Source: Sphingobium sp. EM0848 (GTDB taxonomy: Bacteria; Pseudomonadota; Alphaproteobacteria; Sphingomonadales; Sphingomonadaceae). Taken from it: 64,000 bases of DNA. A program made the position numbers and the translations under genes. The notes under the pieces are model-generated. The model was not told where the DNA came from. It saw nothing but the letters and a program-made list of their open reading frames with translations, and made no database searches. The stretch spans positions 3,057,501 to 3,121,500 of the forward strand of contig NZ_JABXWB010000001.1 of assembly GCF_013375555.1 (NCBI RefSeq), in the 5' to 3' direction. Below, in pieces: positions 1 to 9,241 of the stretch (position 1 is its first letter; every line of letters begins with the position of its first letter).

Positions 1-969
1 CGTCACGAAGGACTGCGCTTCACCCTTTTTGGAGACGAAGCGCGGATCAAGGCCGCGCTCGACCATCACCCGAATCTGCGCGCCGCGTCGGAAATCGTCC
101 ACGCGCCCGACGTCGTGGATTCGGGCGACAAGCCCAGCGTCGCCATCCGCAAGAAAACCAGCTCCATGAGCATGGCCATCGCTGCGGTGAAGGTGGGCGA
201 CTGTGGTGCTGCCGTTTCGTCCGGCAATACCGGCGCGCTGATGGCCATGGCGAAACTCGCCCTGCGGACCATGAAGGGCGTCGACCGGCCTGCGCTGGCC
301 GCCATGCTGCCGACGCTTGGCGACAATGACGTGGTCATGCTCGATCTTGGCGCCAACACCGAATGCGATGCACGCAATCTTGTGCAGTTCGCGGTGATGG
401 GTGCGGCCTATGCCCGCATTGCCCTCGACCTTGAATCGCCCCGCGTGCGTCTGATGAACATCGGCACGGAGGAGATGAAGGGCACGGAGGAAATCCGTGA
501 CGCCGCCGCGATCCTGCGCGCCGCGACCAGCCTGCCGCTATCCTTCGAAGGTTTTGTCGAAGGCGACAAGATCGGCCGGGGCGATGTCGACGTCATCGTG
601 TCGGACGGTTTTTCCGGCAATGTCGCGCTCAAGACGGCGGAGGGCACCGCCCGCTTCGTCACCGATCTGCTGCGCACCGCCTTCACCAGCTCGATCCGCT
701 CGAAACTGGGCTTCCTGATTTCGAAGCCGGCGATGCATCTGCTCAGGCATCATCTCGACCCCAACAACCATAATGGCGCGGTTTTCCTGGGCCTTAACGG
801 CGTGGTGGTGAAGAGCCATGGCAGCGCCAATGACAAGGGCGTCGCCAACGCCGTCCATGTCGCCGCGCGCCTGCTGGAAGAAGACATCACCCGGCGCATC
901 GCCGCCGACATGCACGGGATCGAGGGGCTGACCGCCCCCGCGTCCAAGATGGAGCTGCCCGCAAAGTGA
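1..969 (+). CDS. plsX: Phosphate acyltransferase PlsX (5' partial)
   Basis: PlsX makes acyl-phosphate from acyl-ACP for membrane phospholipid synthesis and is a peripheral cytoplasmic-membrane enzyme. The reading frame is open from base 1, so the N-terminus lies outside the window. The visible part contains the family's conserved stretches [37 protein letters not shown] and [18 protein letters not shown]. The stop overlaps the GTG start of fabH by four bases (GTGA), which implies translational coupling in the usual plsX-fabH operon. Identification is firm; only the missing 5' end is uncertain. Confidence 0.96.
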   Translation, partial: RHEGLRFTLFGDEARIKAALDHHPNLRAASEIVHAPDVVDSGDKPSVAIRKKTSSMSMAIAAVKVGDCGAAVSSGNTGALMAMAKLALRTMKGVDRPALAAMLPTLGDNDVVMLDLGANTECDARNLVQFAVMGAAYARIALDLESPRVRLMNIGTEEMKGTEEIRDAAAILRAATSLPLSFEGFVEGDKIGRGDVDVIVSDGFSGNVALKTAEGTARFVTDLLRTAFTSSIRSKLGFLISKPAMHLLRHHLDPNNHNGAVFLGLNGVVVKSHGSANDKGVANAVHVAARLLEEDITRRIAADMHGIEGLTAPASKMELPAK

Positions 970-1934
970 TCCGCCGATCCGTTCTTCTGGGCACTGGCTC
1001 TGCGCTGCCAGTCCGCAAGGTCAGCAACGCCGAACTGGCGCAGACCGTCGACACGAGCGACGAGTGGATTGTCGAGCGCACCGGCATCCGTAGCCGCTAC
1101 ATCGCGGGCGAGGGCGAAACCACCGCGACCCTTGCCACCGACGCGGCCCGGGCTGCGCTGGACGCGGCCGGCCTGACCGCGCAGGATATTGACCTGATCA
1201 TCCTTGCGACGGCGACCCCCGACCAGACCTTCCCCGCCACCGCGACGCTGGTTCAGGCTGCGCTGGGCATCAATGACTGCGTGGCCTTCGACGTGGCGGC
1301 GGTCTGTTCCGGTTTCCTTTACGCCATCGGCGTCGCGGACAGCATGATCCGTTCGGGTGCGGCGCGGAACGCGATCGTCATCGGTTCGGAAACCTTCAGC
1401 CGCATCCTTGACTGGGAAGACCGCACCACCTGCGTCTTGTTCGGCGACGGCGCTGGCGCGGTCGTGCTGGGCGCGGAGGAGAGCGAAGGTGGCCAGCGCG
1501 GCATTTTGGCGTCCAAGCTGCACGCTGACGGCCGTCATAACCAGCTTCTCTATGTCGATGGTGGTCCGTCGACCACCCAGACGGTCGGCAAGCTGCGCAT
1601 GAAGGGCCAGGAGGTCTTCCGCCATGCCGTGACCAACTTGGCTTCGGTGCTGACCGAGGTGATGGAAACCGTGGGTATGACCGCGGCGGATATCGACTGG
1701 CTGATTCCGCACCAGGCGAATGCCCGCATCCTCGACGCCACGGCACGCAAGCTCAAGCTGTCGCCCGAAAAGGTGGTGATGACGGTCGATCAGCATGCCA
1801 ATACGTCCGCTGCTTCGGTGCCTCTGGCGCTCGATCTTGCCATGCGTGACGGCCGCGTTCAGCCGGGCGATCTGCTGGTGCTGGAGGCGATGGGCGGCGG
1901 CTTTACCTGGGGGGCGTGCGTCCTGCGGGTCTGA
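966..1934 (+). CDS. fabH: 3-oxoacyl-ACP synthase III FabH
   Basis: FabH condenses acetyl-CoA with malonyl-ACP to start each fatty-acid chain. The 322-residue length is normal. The thiolase-fold triad is visible: Cys114 in [10 protein letters not shown], His249 in LIPHQAN and Asn279 in HANTSAAS. The GTG start lies inside the plsX stop (GTGA overlap), so the two are co-translated. The C-terminal [13 protein letters not shown] motif is intact. The acyl-CoA preference cannot be read from the sequence. Confidence 0.97.
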   Translation: MIRRSVLLGTGSALPVRKVSNAELAQTVDTSDEWIVERTGIRSRYIAGEGETTATLATDAARAALDAAGLTAQDIDLIILATATPDQTFPATATLVQAALGINDCVAFDVAAVCSGFLYAIGVADSMIRSGAARNAIVIGSETFSRILDWEDRTTCVLFGDGAGAVVLGAEESEGGQRGILASKLHADGRHNQLLYVDGGPSTTQTVGKLRMKGQEVFRHAVTNLASVLTEVMETVGMTAADIDWLIPHQANARILDATARKLKLSPEKVVMTVDQHANTSAASVPLALDLAMRDGRVQPGDLLVLEAMGGGFTWGACVLRV

Positions 1935-2084
1935 TGGCGGGTTTGGGATCGCTATCTCCCCTATTTTTCACGCTTTTTTAGGCATTTCGGTGATCCCTTA
2001 TATTGCCGAATCACCCAAAAACGCGCACATTATCGCGTGATCACCCGCATTTAGGCTCGACGGGTGTCAAAGTGGGGAAGTGCG

Positions 2085-2381
2085 ATGAGCGGTACAGGGA
2101 CTCTGACCCGCGCGGATCTCGCGGAGAGCGTGAACCGTCATATTGGCCTGTCGCGGGCCGAAGCGGCAACGTTAATCGAATCCATATTGGAGCATATGTC
2201 TTCCGCGCTTGAGCGTGGGGAGAATGTGAAGATCTCCAGCTTCGGCACCTTCGTCCTGCGCGACAAGACGCAGCGCATGGGACGCAACCCGAAAACGGGC
2301 GTCGAAGTGCCGATCGAGCCGCGCCGGGTGCTGACCTTCCGCGCCAGCCAGACCATGCGGGATCGCGTCGCCCATATGTGA
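2085..2381 (+). CDS. ihfA: Integration host factor subunit alpha
   Basis: IHF-alpha pairs with IHF-beta to bind and sharply bend DNA. The protein is about 98 residues, normal for the family, with the DNA-binding arm [19 protein letters not shown] and the dimer core [11 protein letters not shown] chose the ATG at 2085 because a GGGGAAG ribosome site sits just upstream and the product then begins TLTRADLAE like other IHF-alpha proteins. A GTG at 2064 would add seven residues. It sits between fabH and a MerR gene, a conserved alphaproteobacterial order. Confidence 0.95.
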   Translation: MSGTGTLTRADLAESVNRHIGLSRAEAATLIESILEHMSSALERGENVKISSFGTFVLRDKTQRMGRNPKTGVEVPIEPRRVLTFRASQTMRDRVAHM

Positions 2382-2400
2382 GGAGGGGGCACCCCCCTCC
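2382..2400 (+). terminator. GC-rich hairpin after ihfA
   Basis: Directly after the ihfA stop, GGAGGGG pairs with CCCCTCC across a five-base loop. It is followed by AAAATTG and not by a T run, so it is at best a weak terminator or an mRNA-stabilising hairpin before the merR-type gene. Confidence 0.4.
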
Positions 2401-2459
2401 AAAATTGCCCTTTCTCCGGAGGTTGACCTTGGCGCCGCTAAGGGTGCAACATCGCGCGC

Positions 2460-2825
2460 ATGGAAAAGGCCGAGGGTGCATTTCTGACGATCAGTGAGCT
2501 GGCGGGCGAGCTGGGTCTCCCGCAGCATATCCTGCGCTATTGGGAGACGCGTTTCACGCAGCTTCGGCCGCTCCAGCGATCGGGCAACCGGCGCTATTAC
2601 CGGCCCGACGATGTGGCGCTGGTGCGCCGCATCAACCATTTGCTGAATGTCGAAGGCTTCACCGTCAAGGGCGCGCAAAAGGCGCTGGCTGATGGTGGTG
2701 GCGACCCATTGCCAGTGGAGACGGCGCAGGCACTGGTGAGCAATGGCCAACCTGCCCCAGCCGCCGACCTGCTCCCTCGTCTGGAAGCGATCCGCGCGAC
2801 GCTGGCGAAGGCGATAGGGGAATAG
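2460..2825 (+). CDS. MerR-family transcriptional regulator
   Basis: This 121-residue protein has an N-terminal MerR-type winged helix (about residues 8-75) with the typical TISELAGELGLPQHILRYWE and RRYYRPDDVALVRRI blocks. The C-terminus is short and has no cysteine, so metal sensing of the MerR or CueR kind is unlikely. The gene commonly follows ihfA in alphaproteobacteria. Its targets are unknown. It starts 78 bases after ihfA and probably shares its transcript, though a small hairpin lies between them. Confidence 0.9.
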   Translation: MEKAEGAFLTISELAGELGLPQHILRYWETRFTQLRPLQRSGNRRYYRPDDVALVRRINHLLNVEGFTVKGAQKALADGGGDPLPVETAQALVSNGQPAPAADLLPRLEAIRATLAKAIGE

Positions 2826-2844
2826 CGCTTCGTGCGGGAAGCTA

Positions 2845-2940
2845 GAGCATCGTGCGGAAAAGCGGAAACGCAGTTCAGCGCAGCTGGAGCCGGGACCCGA
2901 GTCACATGCCTCCGGCGGCCCGTTTTTCCGCGCGATACTC
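2845..2940. repeat. Dispersed palindromic intergenic repeat, copy 1
   Basis: The left arm GAGCATCGTGCGGAAAAG (2845-2862) is nearly the reverse complement of the right arm at 2923-2940. Between them lies the core GAGTCACATGCCTCCGGC. The core and right arm recur in the same orientation at about 44,166-44,210. The element lies between the convergent merR-type and GNAT genes, where the hairpin could also act as a bidirectional terminator. It resembles dispersed intergenic palindromes known in alphaproteobacteria. Confidence 0.6.
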
Positions 2941-2947
2941 CCGAGAA

Positions 2948-3472
2948 TCAATCCACCTGCGCGATGTAGACCATATCCCAGAACGGCACCTCGCCGACCA
3001 TGAACACCGTCTCGCCCGCTTCGGTAAAGCCGTGCCGCGCATAGAAGCGTTGCGCCCCTTCATTCGCCTCATAGACCGCGAGCAGCAATCGTTTCGCGCC
3101 CCGACGCCGGGCTTCGTCGTCCATTATCAGCGCCATCAGCCTGGCGCCATTGCCGCCGCCCTGCCAGCCGGACAATAGATAGATGCGCTTGAGTTCGAGA
3201 TCGTCCGGTCCCGTCTCGACCGGCAGGTCGGGCGGCGTCAGCAGCGCATAGCCGACAGGCGCGCCCAATGGCGTTTCCCCGATCAGCAGCGTCTGCTTCG
3301 GATCGGCGAGTGCCGCCGCATAATAGGCCTCCCCATGCGCGTCCCGGACATGCGCGATCAACGCATCGCCGGGATGGTCATGGGCGAAGCTGGCAAGGAA
3401 GGTTGCACCGCCCAGCAGCGAGGGTGCCGCCGCATCACGTGGCTCTGCCCGCCGCCAGAGGATCGGAGTCAT
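2948..3472 (-). CDS. GNAT-family N-acetyltransferase
   Basis: A 174-residue GNAT-fold acetyltransferase, predicted to move an acetyl group from acetyl-CoA to an unknown amine. The acetyl-CoA loop appears as WQGGGNGARLM (the Q/RxxGxG/A motif), followed by the late strand and helix AKRLLLAVYEANEGAQRFYARHGF. It lies four bases downstream of sixA on the same strand and so should be the last gene of a helicase-sixA-GNAT operon. Nothing in the sequence points to a substrate. Confidence 0.88.
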   Translation of the reverse strand: MTPILWRRAEPRDAAAPSLLGGATFLASFAHDHPGDALIAHVRDAHGEAYYAAALADPKQTLLIGETPLGAPVGYALLTPPDLPVETGPDDLELKRIYLLSGWQGGGNGARLMALIMDDEARRRGAKRLLLAVYEANEGAQRFYARHGFTEAGETVFMVGEVPFWDMVYIAQVD

Positions 3473-3476
3473 CGCT

Positions 3477-4019
3477 TCAGCGCGACCCCGGCCCCAGCGC
3501 CGGGTCCAGGTCGCGCGGCCGGGTGAAGCTGGCCAGATTGGCGATATTGGGCTTCGCCTCGCTCCAATGGTCGATGGGCAGTTCCATGACCGCGATGGAG
3601 GCGGTCGGGAATTTCACCTCCACATCCTCGCGCAGGGGGCTTGCGCCATTATCGGGCACGAGGTCGAGGATCAGTTCTTCCAGCCCCGGATTATGCCCCG
3701 ACATCAGGACGTTGGCGGCGCCGTCGGGCAGGTCGCGGATCACGTCGAACAGCGTCGGGGCGGAGGCCAGATAGATGCGCCGGTCCCAATGCGGATCGAT
3801 CACCGTTCCATAGCCGATGAAAAAGCTGTCCAGCGTTTCCACCACGCGCACGGCGGGAGAGGCGACGACCATATCGAACTGCATGTCACGCGCCTTGGCG
3901 AACTCGCCCATTACGACCGCGGCCTTTTCCCCACGGCGATTGAGCGGCCGATCGAAATCCCGTGCAACCGGATCGTCCCAATCGGACTTGGCATGACGGA
4001 ACAGGATCAACCGCTTCAT
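3477..4019 (-). CDS. SixA-like histidine phosphatase
   Basis: Histidine phosphatase superfamily member of 180 residues, related to SixA, which removes phosphate from histidine phosphotransfer proteins. The catalytic RHAKS motif is at residues 8-12 and the second histidine is in MSGHNPGLEE. Its start overlaps the stop of the upstream helicase gene by four bases (ATGA), and GNAT follows four bases downstream. The true substrate, protein phosphohistidine or a small molecule, is not determined by these motifs. Confidence 0.88.
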   Translation of the reverse strand: MKRLILFRHAKSDWDDPVARDFDRPLNRRGEKAAVVMGEFAKARDMQFDMVVASPAVRVVETLDSFFIGYGTVIDPHWDRRIYLASAPTLFDVIRDLPDGAANVLMSGHNPGLEELILDLVPDNGASPLREDVEVKFPTASIAVMELPIDHWSEAKPNIANLASFTRPRDLDPALGPGSR

Positions 4020-6766
4020 TTTTGCTCCAGGTCGTAGGTGCCGGATTCGACTCGCTGATGCCCTAACGCCATGCCGCCGCCAAGGCCAGCGTCGGAATGG
4101 GCGTTTACCGACAGGATCGCTTCATCCAGCGTCAGACGGCGGATCGGCGTGCCGGGCGGAAAGGCGCTGAGCAGGCGGCTGGGCATGGCGGCGGACAGGA
4201 TGACGAAGCTGCCCCGATCCTCCGCCCGCCGGATCAGCCGGCCAAAGGCCTGCGCCATGCGCGCCCGGATCAGCCGGTCGTCATAGGCACTGCCGCCACC
4301 CGCCAGCTTGCGCGCAGCGTGCAGCACCGTGGGCTTGGACCATGGCACGCCCTCCATCACCACCAGCCGCAGCGAATGGCCGGGCACGTCCACGCCATCG
4401 CGCAGCGCATCGGTGCCGAGCAGCGATGCGCGCGGATCGTCGCGGAAAATATCGATCAGTGTTCCGGTATCCATCGGGTCGACATGCTGCGTGTAAAGCG
4501 GCAGCCCCGCCCGCGCCAGCCGGTCCGCGACGCGCGCATGGACCGCGCGCAGCCGCCGGATCGCGGTGAACAGGCCCAAAGTCCCGCCGCCCGCCGCCTC
4601 GATCAGCCGAGCATAGGCGCCCGACAGCGCCGCAATGTCGCCGCGCTTGATGTCGGTGACGATCAGCACTTCCGACCGGCCCGGATAATCGAAGGGGCTG
4701 CTCGCCTCGAACTGTTCCGCGCCGCGTGGGAGATGGCTGGCGCCGCTGCGGCTGATCGCATTGTCCCAATCGCCGCCGCCCTTGAGCGTGGCGGAGGTGA
4801 TCAGCACGCCCTGCGCCGGTTTCAGCACCGCCTGCGCCAAGGGGCGCGACGGGTCCAGCCAGTGGCGGTGAATGCCGATGTCGAACTCCCGCCCCTCGAT
4901 CCGCTCGACCGCCAGCCAGTCGACGAAATCGGCGTCTGCCGGTCCGCCGATCCGCGCCAGCAGCGCCAGCCAGGCCGTCACCAGATCGCGCCGCCAACCG
5001 AGCGAGGCGATCGCCCCCTCGACCCGAGCCCGCGCCGCGCCGTCCAGCCAGTCGGGCGCTTCCTCGATCACGGCCTCCATGCGCTTGCCGAGATGGGTGA
5101 GGGGACGCAGCAGGGCGTCCAAGGCCCGCGCCGCCTCCTGCGCGGCCTCGACCAGCGCGCCGTCCGGCTCAGCCAGTTCGGTTTCCAGCCCATAGCCCGC
5201 ATCGGCCTCCCCGGTGTCGGCGGCCCGCGCGTAGACGGTTCCGCGCACCGCCGCGAGCAACTCCTCCACCGGCCCGAAAGGCTCGCCCGCGACGATGCGC
5301 TTCAGCCATTCGTCGGCGGGCAATGCTCGCGCCGCTTCCGCCGCTGCGCGGATCGCCTCGCCGCCCTGTTCGTCATAGCTGGCAAGGTCGGACAGCCGCG
5401 CCGCAAGGCCACGCCGTCGCCCACGCGAATTGCCCTCCGGTCCCATGACCCAGCGGCGGAGTTCGATCGCTTCCTGCCCCGAGAGAGCGACGGAAAAGGT
5501 CGAATCCGCCGCGTCGAACAGATGATGGCCTTCGTCGAACACGATGCGCTGCGGCGCCTGACCCGTCTCGCGACCACGCGCCGCGTTGATCATCACCAGC
5601 GCGTGATTGGCGATCACGATATCCGCATCGGCCGAGGCCCGTGCCGACCGCTCGATGAAGCATTTGCGATAATGCGGACAGCCTGCATAGATGCACTCGC
5701 CACGCCGGTCGGTCAGCGCGGTCGAGCCATTGCGCCGGAACAGGGTCGGCAGCCAGCCGGGCAGGTCGCCGCCGATCATGTCGCCATCCTTGGTGAAGGC
5801 GGCCCAGCGCGCCACCAGCTGCGCCAATATCGCCGCTCGCCCGGCAAAGCCGCCTTGCAAGGCGTCTTCCAGGTTCAGCAGGCAGAGATAATTTTCCCGC
5901 CCCTTGCGCACCACCACCCGCTTCGCCGCAACGGCGGGATCGGGGAAGAGGCGCAGACTCTCCCGGTCCAGCTGCCGTTGCAACGCCTTGGTATAGGTGG
6001 AAATCCACACCGTCCCCAGCGCTTCCCCGGCCCAGAGCGAGGCGGGGGCGAGATAGCCCAGCGTCTTGCCGATCCCGGTCCCGGCTTCGGCCAGCAGCAT
6101 ATTGGGCTGGTCGCGATGGGCCCTGGGCCGGAACACCTCCGCCGCCGCTGCCGCATAGGCACGCTGACCGGCGCGCGCTTCGGCGCCCGCGCCGGTCAGT
6201 TGCTCCAGCCGCGCCACCACGGCGTCGGATTGCAGGGACACCGGGCGCGGGGCAGGGCGGGGCGGCGTCTCCTCCCATTCCGGGAGCTTCGAAAAGAGCC
6301 AGCGTTCCGCCTCTTTCGGCCTGGCGATGCGGCCGGCAACCAGCGGCGCCCAGGGCCAGCGCAGCCTGTGCAGCGATTGCGCCGCGGTCCAGCCGCCCTC
6401 CCGCTCGGCCCAGCCGCTAGAATCGAGCGTCTCCAGCAACGCGCGGGTCGCCGCCTGCAACAGTTGGGGAATGTCGGCTTCGCTGGCCGGGCGGGGCAGG
6501 TTCAGCGCTTCGGCCAGCCCCTTGGGCGTGGGCACCAGAAAGCGTGCGGGATGGATGAAGGCCCACAGCTCCAGCAGATCGAGGCCATTCAAATCGGGAT
6601 AGCCCAGCCGCTGCCCGGTCAGCGGGGCGTTCAGCAGCAGGGTTGGCGTTTCGGCCGTCCGCGCGATCGCCGTGCCTTTGGCAACGGCCTGCGTATCGGT
6701 CCCCTCCCTGAGCCAGATGCCGCCGTGGCTGGCGTGGAGAGCGGGCAGGGCGGCGGGATCGATCAC
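4016..6766 (-). CDS. XPD/DinG-type ATP-dependent DNA helicase
   Basis: A 916-residue superfamily 2 helicase of the XPD/DinG group, which unwinds damaged or structured DNA. The Walker A motif AEAGTGIGKT is at residues 227-236 and the DEAH-type box DEGHH at 411-415. Four cysteines (C295, C358, C363, C369) lie between them, matching the iron-sulphur cluster of this group. The N-terminal 220 residues precede the helicase core and have no domain I recognise. It overlaps sixA by four bases. Whether it corresponds to DinG or YoaA of E. coli is open. Confidence 0.9.
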   Translation of the reverse strand: MIDPAALPALHASHGGIWLREGTDTQAVAKGTAIARTAETPTLLLNAPLTGQRLGYPDLNGLDLLELWAFIHPARFLVPTPKGLAEALNLPRPASEADIPQLLQAATRALLETLDSSGWAEREGGWTAAQSLHRLRWPWAPLVAGRIARPKEAERWLFSKLPEWEETPPRPAPRPVSLQSDAVVARLEQLTGAGAEARAGQRAYAAAAAEVFRPRAHRDQPNMLLAEAGTGIGKTLGYLAPASLWAGEALGTVWISTYTKALQRQLDRESLRLFPDPAVAAKRVVVRKGRENYLCLLNLEDALQGGFAGRAAILAQLVARWAAFTKDGDMIGGDLPGWLPTLFRRNGSTALTDRRGECIYAGCPHYRKCFIERSARASADADIVIANHALVMINAARGRETGQAPQRIVFDEGHHLFDAADSTFSVALSGQEAIELRRWVMGPEGNSRGRRRGLAARLSDLASYDEQGGEAIRAAAEAARALPADEWLKRIVAGEPFGPVEELLAAVRGTVYARAADTGEADAGYGLETELAEPDGALVEAAQEAARALDALLRPLTHLGKRMEAVIEEAPDWLDGAARARVEGAIASLGWRRDLVTAWLALLARIGGPADADFVDWLAVERIEGREFDIGIHRHWLDPSRPLAQAVLKPAQGVLITSATLKGGGDWDNAISRSGASHLPRGAEQFEASSPFDYPGRSEVLIVTDIKRGDIAALSGAYARLIEAAGGGTLGLFTAIRRLRAVHARVADRLARAGLPLYTQHVDPMDTGTLIDIFRDDPRASLLGTDALRDGVDVPGHSLRLVVMEGVPWSKPTVLHAARKLAGGGSAYDDRLIRARMAQAFGRLIRRAEDRGSFVILSAAMPSRLLSAFPPGTPIRRLTLDEAILSVNAHSDAGLGGGMALGHQRVESGTYDLEQK

Positions 6767-6818
6767 CCGCCCGGCTTAGGCGAGCGGGAACAAAAGGGAA
6801 ACCGGAAATGCGATCGAT

Positions 6819-7175
6819 TCAGCCGAACCGGCGTCCGAATCCGCCCGCGGGCCGTGCGCCGGGAGTCCGGGGCTGGAAGGCGGTCGGCGCCAGCCTGGCG
6901 GCGCGCGCGATTTCCAGCCGGTCGAACAGCGGCCCGTCGGTCAATTCATAGGGGAAGCGGAGTCCCATCCGGTCTTCTTCCGACCATTGCACGATGGCGA
7001 AGACGACATGTCCTTCATAATCGATCTGGCACTGGCTGCGCACCGGCAGGCGGCAGCCCGCAATCTGGGCGCCGCTTTCGCTCAAATCGACGATCATTCC
7101 ATCCAGACTGTCGAGCACCGTAGTCACGATCACCGGGATATCGACGGCTATTCTCTGACGGCTGCGCGGCTGCAT
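6819..7175 (-). CDS. PilZ-domain protein
   Basis: A 118-residue single-domain PilZ protein, expected to bind cyclic di-GMP. Both ligand motifs are present: RSRQR (RxxxR) near residue 4 and DLSESG (D/NxSxxG) near residue 31. A GGAGG ribosome site lies six bases before the ATG. The last 25 residues (RTPGARPAGGFGRRFG) are basic and glycine-rich and probably disordered. It is divergent from lysK and lies 52 bases before the helicase gene on the same strand, so it may head that operon. The partner is unknown. Confidence 0.88.
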   Translation of the reverse strand: MQPRSRQRIAVDIPVIVTTVLDSLDGMIVDLSESGAQIAGCRLPVRSQCQIDYEGHVVFAIVQWSEEDRMGLRFPYELTDGPLFDRLEIARAARLAPTAFQPRTPGARPAGGFGRRFG

Positions 7176-7356
7176 AGTCCCTCCTGAGCCCCCTAAGCTC
7201 CCGATAAATATGACTCATCAGGGTTAATCAAAGTTAAATGGGATGGTGCAAAGCCTGCCATTCGTCTCCGTTTTGGCACCAAAAATCGTAGTCTTTCGTC
7301 CAGACCGGGCGCTTTTGCCGCCGCATTTTGGCTGGGCCGAACTGCGTTTCCGAGTC

Positions 7357-7376
7357 GTCAGATGTTTCCATCTGAC
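7357..7376 (+). promoter_or_regulatory. Perfect hairpin in the lysK leader
   Basis: GTCAGATG and CATCTGAC pair exactly around the four-base loop TTTC, ending 26 bases before the lysK ATG. It could be an operator half-pair or a leader hairpin acting on lysK expression. There is no T run behind it, so a terminator is less likely. Confidence 0.4.
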
Positions 7377-7402
7377 TTGAAAATGCTTAGGGGGCTTCCA
7401 TC

Positions 7403-8995
7403 ATGACCGTGTCCGACATCATCCGCACCGCCGCGCAGGCGTCCAAGGCCTGGCCCTATGAGGAAGCCCGCAAGCTCCTGAAGCGCTATCAAAATGGCGC
7501 TCCGGAGAAAGGTTATGTCCTGTTCGAGACCGGCTATGGCCCTTCGGGCCTGCCGCATATCGGCACCTTCAACGAAGTGCTGCGCACCACCATGGTCCGC
7601 AACGCCTATCATGCGCTGTCGGACATCCCGACCCGCCTGATCGCGTTCAGCGACGACATGGACGGGCTGCGCAAGGTGCCGGACAATGTGCCCAATCAGG
7701 CGATGCTGACCGAGCATCTGGGCAAGCCGCTGACGCAGGTGCCCGATCCGTTCGAGAAGTTCGAGAGCTTCGCGCATCACAACAACGCGATGCTGCGCGA
7801 GTTTCTTGACCGCTTCGGCTTCGATTATGAATTTGTCTCGGCCACTGACCGCTACAAGTCCGGTGGCTTTGATGACGCGCTGAAGAATGTCCTGCGCCAT
7901 TATCAGGACATTATGGACATCATGCTGCCGACGCTGCGCAAGGAACGGCAGGCGACCTATTCGCCGGTGCTGCCGATCAGCCCGAAGAGCGGCATCGTGC
8001 TTCAGGTGCCGGTCGAGGTGCTGGACGCCGACACCGGCCTCGTCCGCTTCGAGGACAGCTCTGTTCCTGGGGGCGAGGTGATCGAACAGTCGATCCTGTC
8101 GGGCGGCGCGAAGCTGCAATGGAAGGTCGACTGGGCGATGCGCTGGGTCGCGCTGGGCGTCGACTATGAGATGGCGGGCAAGGATCTGATCGATTCGGTC
8201 ACCCAGTCGTCGAAGATCTGCCGCGCACTCGGCGCCCGTCCGCCCGAGGGCTTCAATTACGAGATGTTCCTCGACGAAAAGGGCGAGAAGATCTCCAAGT
8301 CCAAGGGCAACGGCCTCAGCCTTGAGCAATGGCTGACCTACGGTCCACAGGAAAGTCTGGCCTTCTACGCCTATCGCGAGCCGAAAAAGGCGAAGCAGCT
8401 GCATATGGGCGTCATTCCCCGCGCGGTGGACGAATATTGGCAGTTCCGCGGCAACTATCCCAAGCAGGCGGTCGAGCAGCAGCTGGGCAACCCGGTCCAT
8501 CATATCCATGACGGCCAGCTGCCGCAGGGTGAATTGCCCGTCACCTTCGGCCTGCTGCTGAACCTCGTCGGCGTGATGGGTGATGCCAGCCGCGAACAGG
8601 TCTGGGGCTATCTCCAAAATTATGTCGCGGACGCCAATGCGGATACCTATCCGGAACTGGACGCGCTGATCGGCCATGCGCTGGCCTATCACCGCGATTT
8701 CGTGGCGCCCACGCTCAAGCGCCGCGCTCCGCAAGCGAACGAGGCCGCCGCGCTGCGCAAGCTGGACGAAGAACTCGCGGCTCTTCCCGAAGGCGCTTCG
8801 GCGGAGGATATCCAGAACATCGTCTATGCCATCGGCAAGGACGAGGCCTATGGCTTTGCCGAACTGCGGGACTGGTTCAAGGCGCTTTACCAGACCCTGC
8901 TGGGCGCCGATCAGGGGCCGCGCATGGGTAGCTTCATCGCGCTTTACGGCGTCGCCAACAGCCGTCGCCTGATCGAGGAAGCGCTCGCCGCCTGA
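7403..8995 (+). CDS. lysK: Class I lysyl-tRNA synthetase
   Basis: Charges tRNA-Lys with lysine. This is the class I form, typical of archaea and many alphaproteobacteria, and not the class II LysS. The HIGH-like signature PHIGTF is near residues 51-56 and the KMSKS-like loop KISKSKGNG near 295-303. The length of 530 residues fits the family. It is monocistronic: a divergent PilZ gene lies upstream, and a strong bidirectional hairpin at 9,200-9,230 lies downstream. Confidence 0.95.
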   Translation: MTVSDIIRTAAQASKAWPYEEARKLLKRYQNGAPEKGYVLFETGYGPSGLPHIGTFNEVLRTTMVRNAYHALSDIPTRLIAFSDDMDGLRKVPDNVPNQAMLTEHLGKPLTQVPDPFEKFESFAHHNNAMLREFLDRFGFDYEFVSATDRYKSGGFDDALKNVLRHYQDIMDIMLPTLRKERQATYSPVLPISPKSGIVLQVPVEVLDADTGLVRFEDSSVPGGEVIEQSILSGGAKLQWKVDWAMRWVALGVDYEMAGKDLIDSVTQSSKICRALGARPPEGFNYEMFLDEKGEKISKSKGNGLSLEQWLTYGPQESLAFYAYREPKKAKQLHMGVIPRAVDEYWQFRGNYPKQAVEQQLGNPVHHIHDGQLPQGELPVTFGLLLNLVGVMGDASREQVWGYLQNYVADANADTYPELDALIGHALAYHRDFVAPTLKRRAPQANEAAALRKLDEELAALPEGASAEDIQNIVYAIGKDEAYGFAELRDWFKALYQTLLGADQGPRMGSFIALYGVANSRRLIEEALAA

Positions 8996-9133
8996 CAGGC
9001 TGGCAAGGGAACATTTTGGCGGGCCAAACGTTTCGGCTCATGGTCCACCCCCTTTCGGACTGATGGTGCGTTTCGCGCGTCATCGGCCGCGCTTGCCCGG
9101 AAACGAGCGGCGCGGCCAATGGGGAACCCCAGA

Positions 9134-9153
9134 GTGATTTGCTCGCAAATCAC
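9134..9153. repeat. 20-base perfect palindrome
   Basis: GTGATTTGC and GCAAATCAC flank the two bases TC in the otherwise gene-free stretch between lysK and the convergent RcnB-like gene. It has no poly-T flank. It could be a protein-binding site or part of a decayed repeat. The rest of 8,996-9,199 shows no gene. Confidence 0.4.
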
Positions 9154-9199
9154 GGCGGAAGAGCGAGGGAATGGACCGCACGCGCCATAGCGCAAAAGG

Positions 9200-9230
9200 A
9201 AACGGCCCCTGAGCTACCCAGGGGCCGTTT
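9200..9230. terminator. Bidirectional terminator of lysK and RcnB-like gene
   Basis: A 12-base-pair stem, AAACGGCCCCTG with CAGGGGCCGTTT, encloses a seven-base loop. A residues on the left and T residues on the right let it end transcription from both convergent genes. Confidence 0.85.
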
Positions 9231-9241
9231 CGTCGTTCAGC

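Noticed and set aside
4097..7123. 1,008-codon open frame on the plus strand
   Set aside because: It is the antisense shadow of the helicase and PilZ genes in GC-rich DNA; its Arg/Gly/Gln-rich product has no family features, while the minus strand shows Walker and iron-sulphur motifs.
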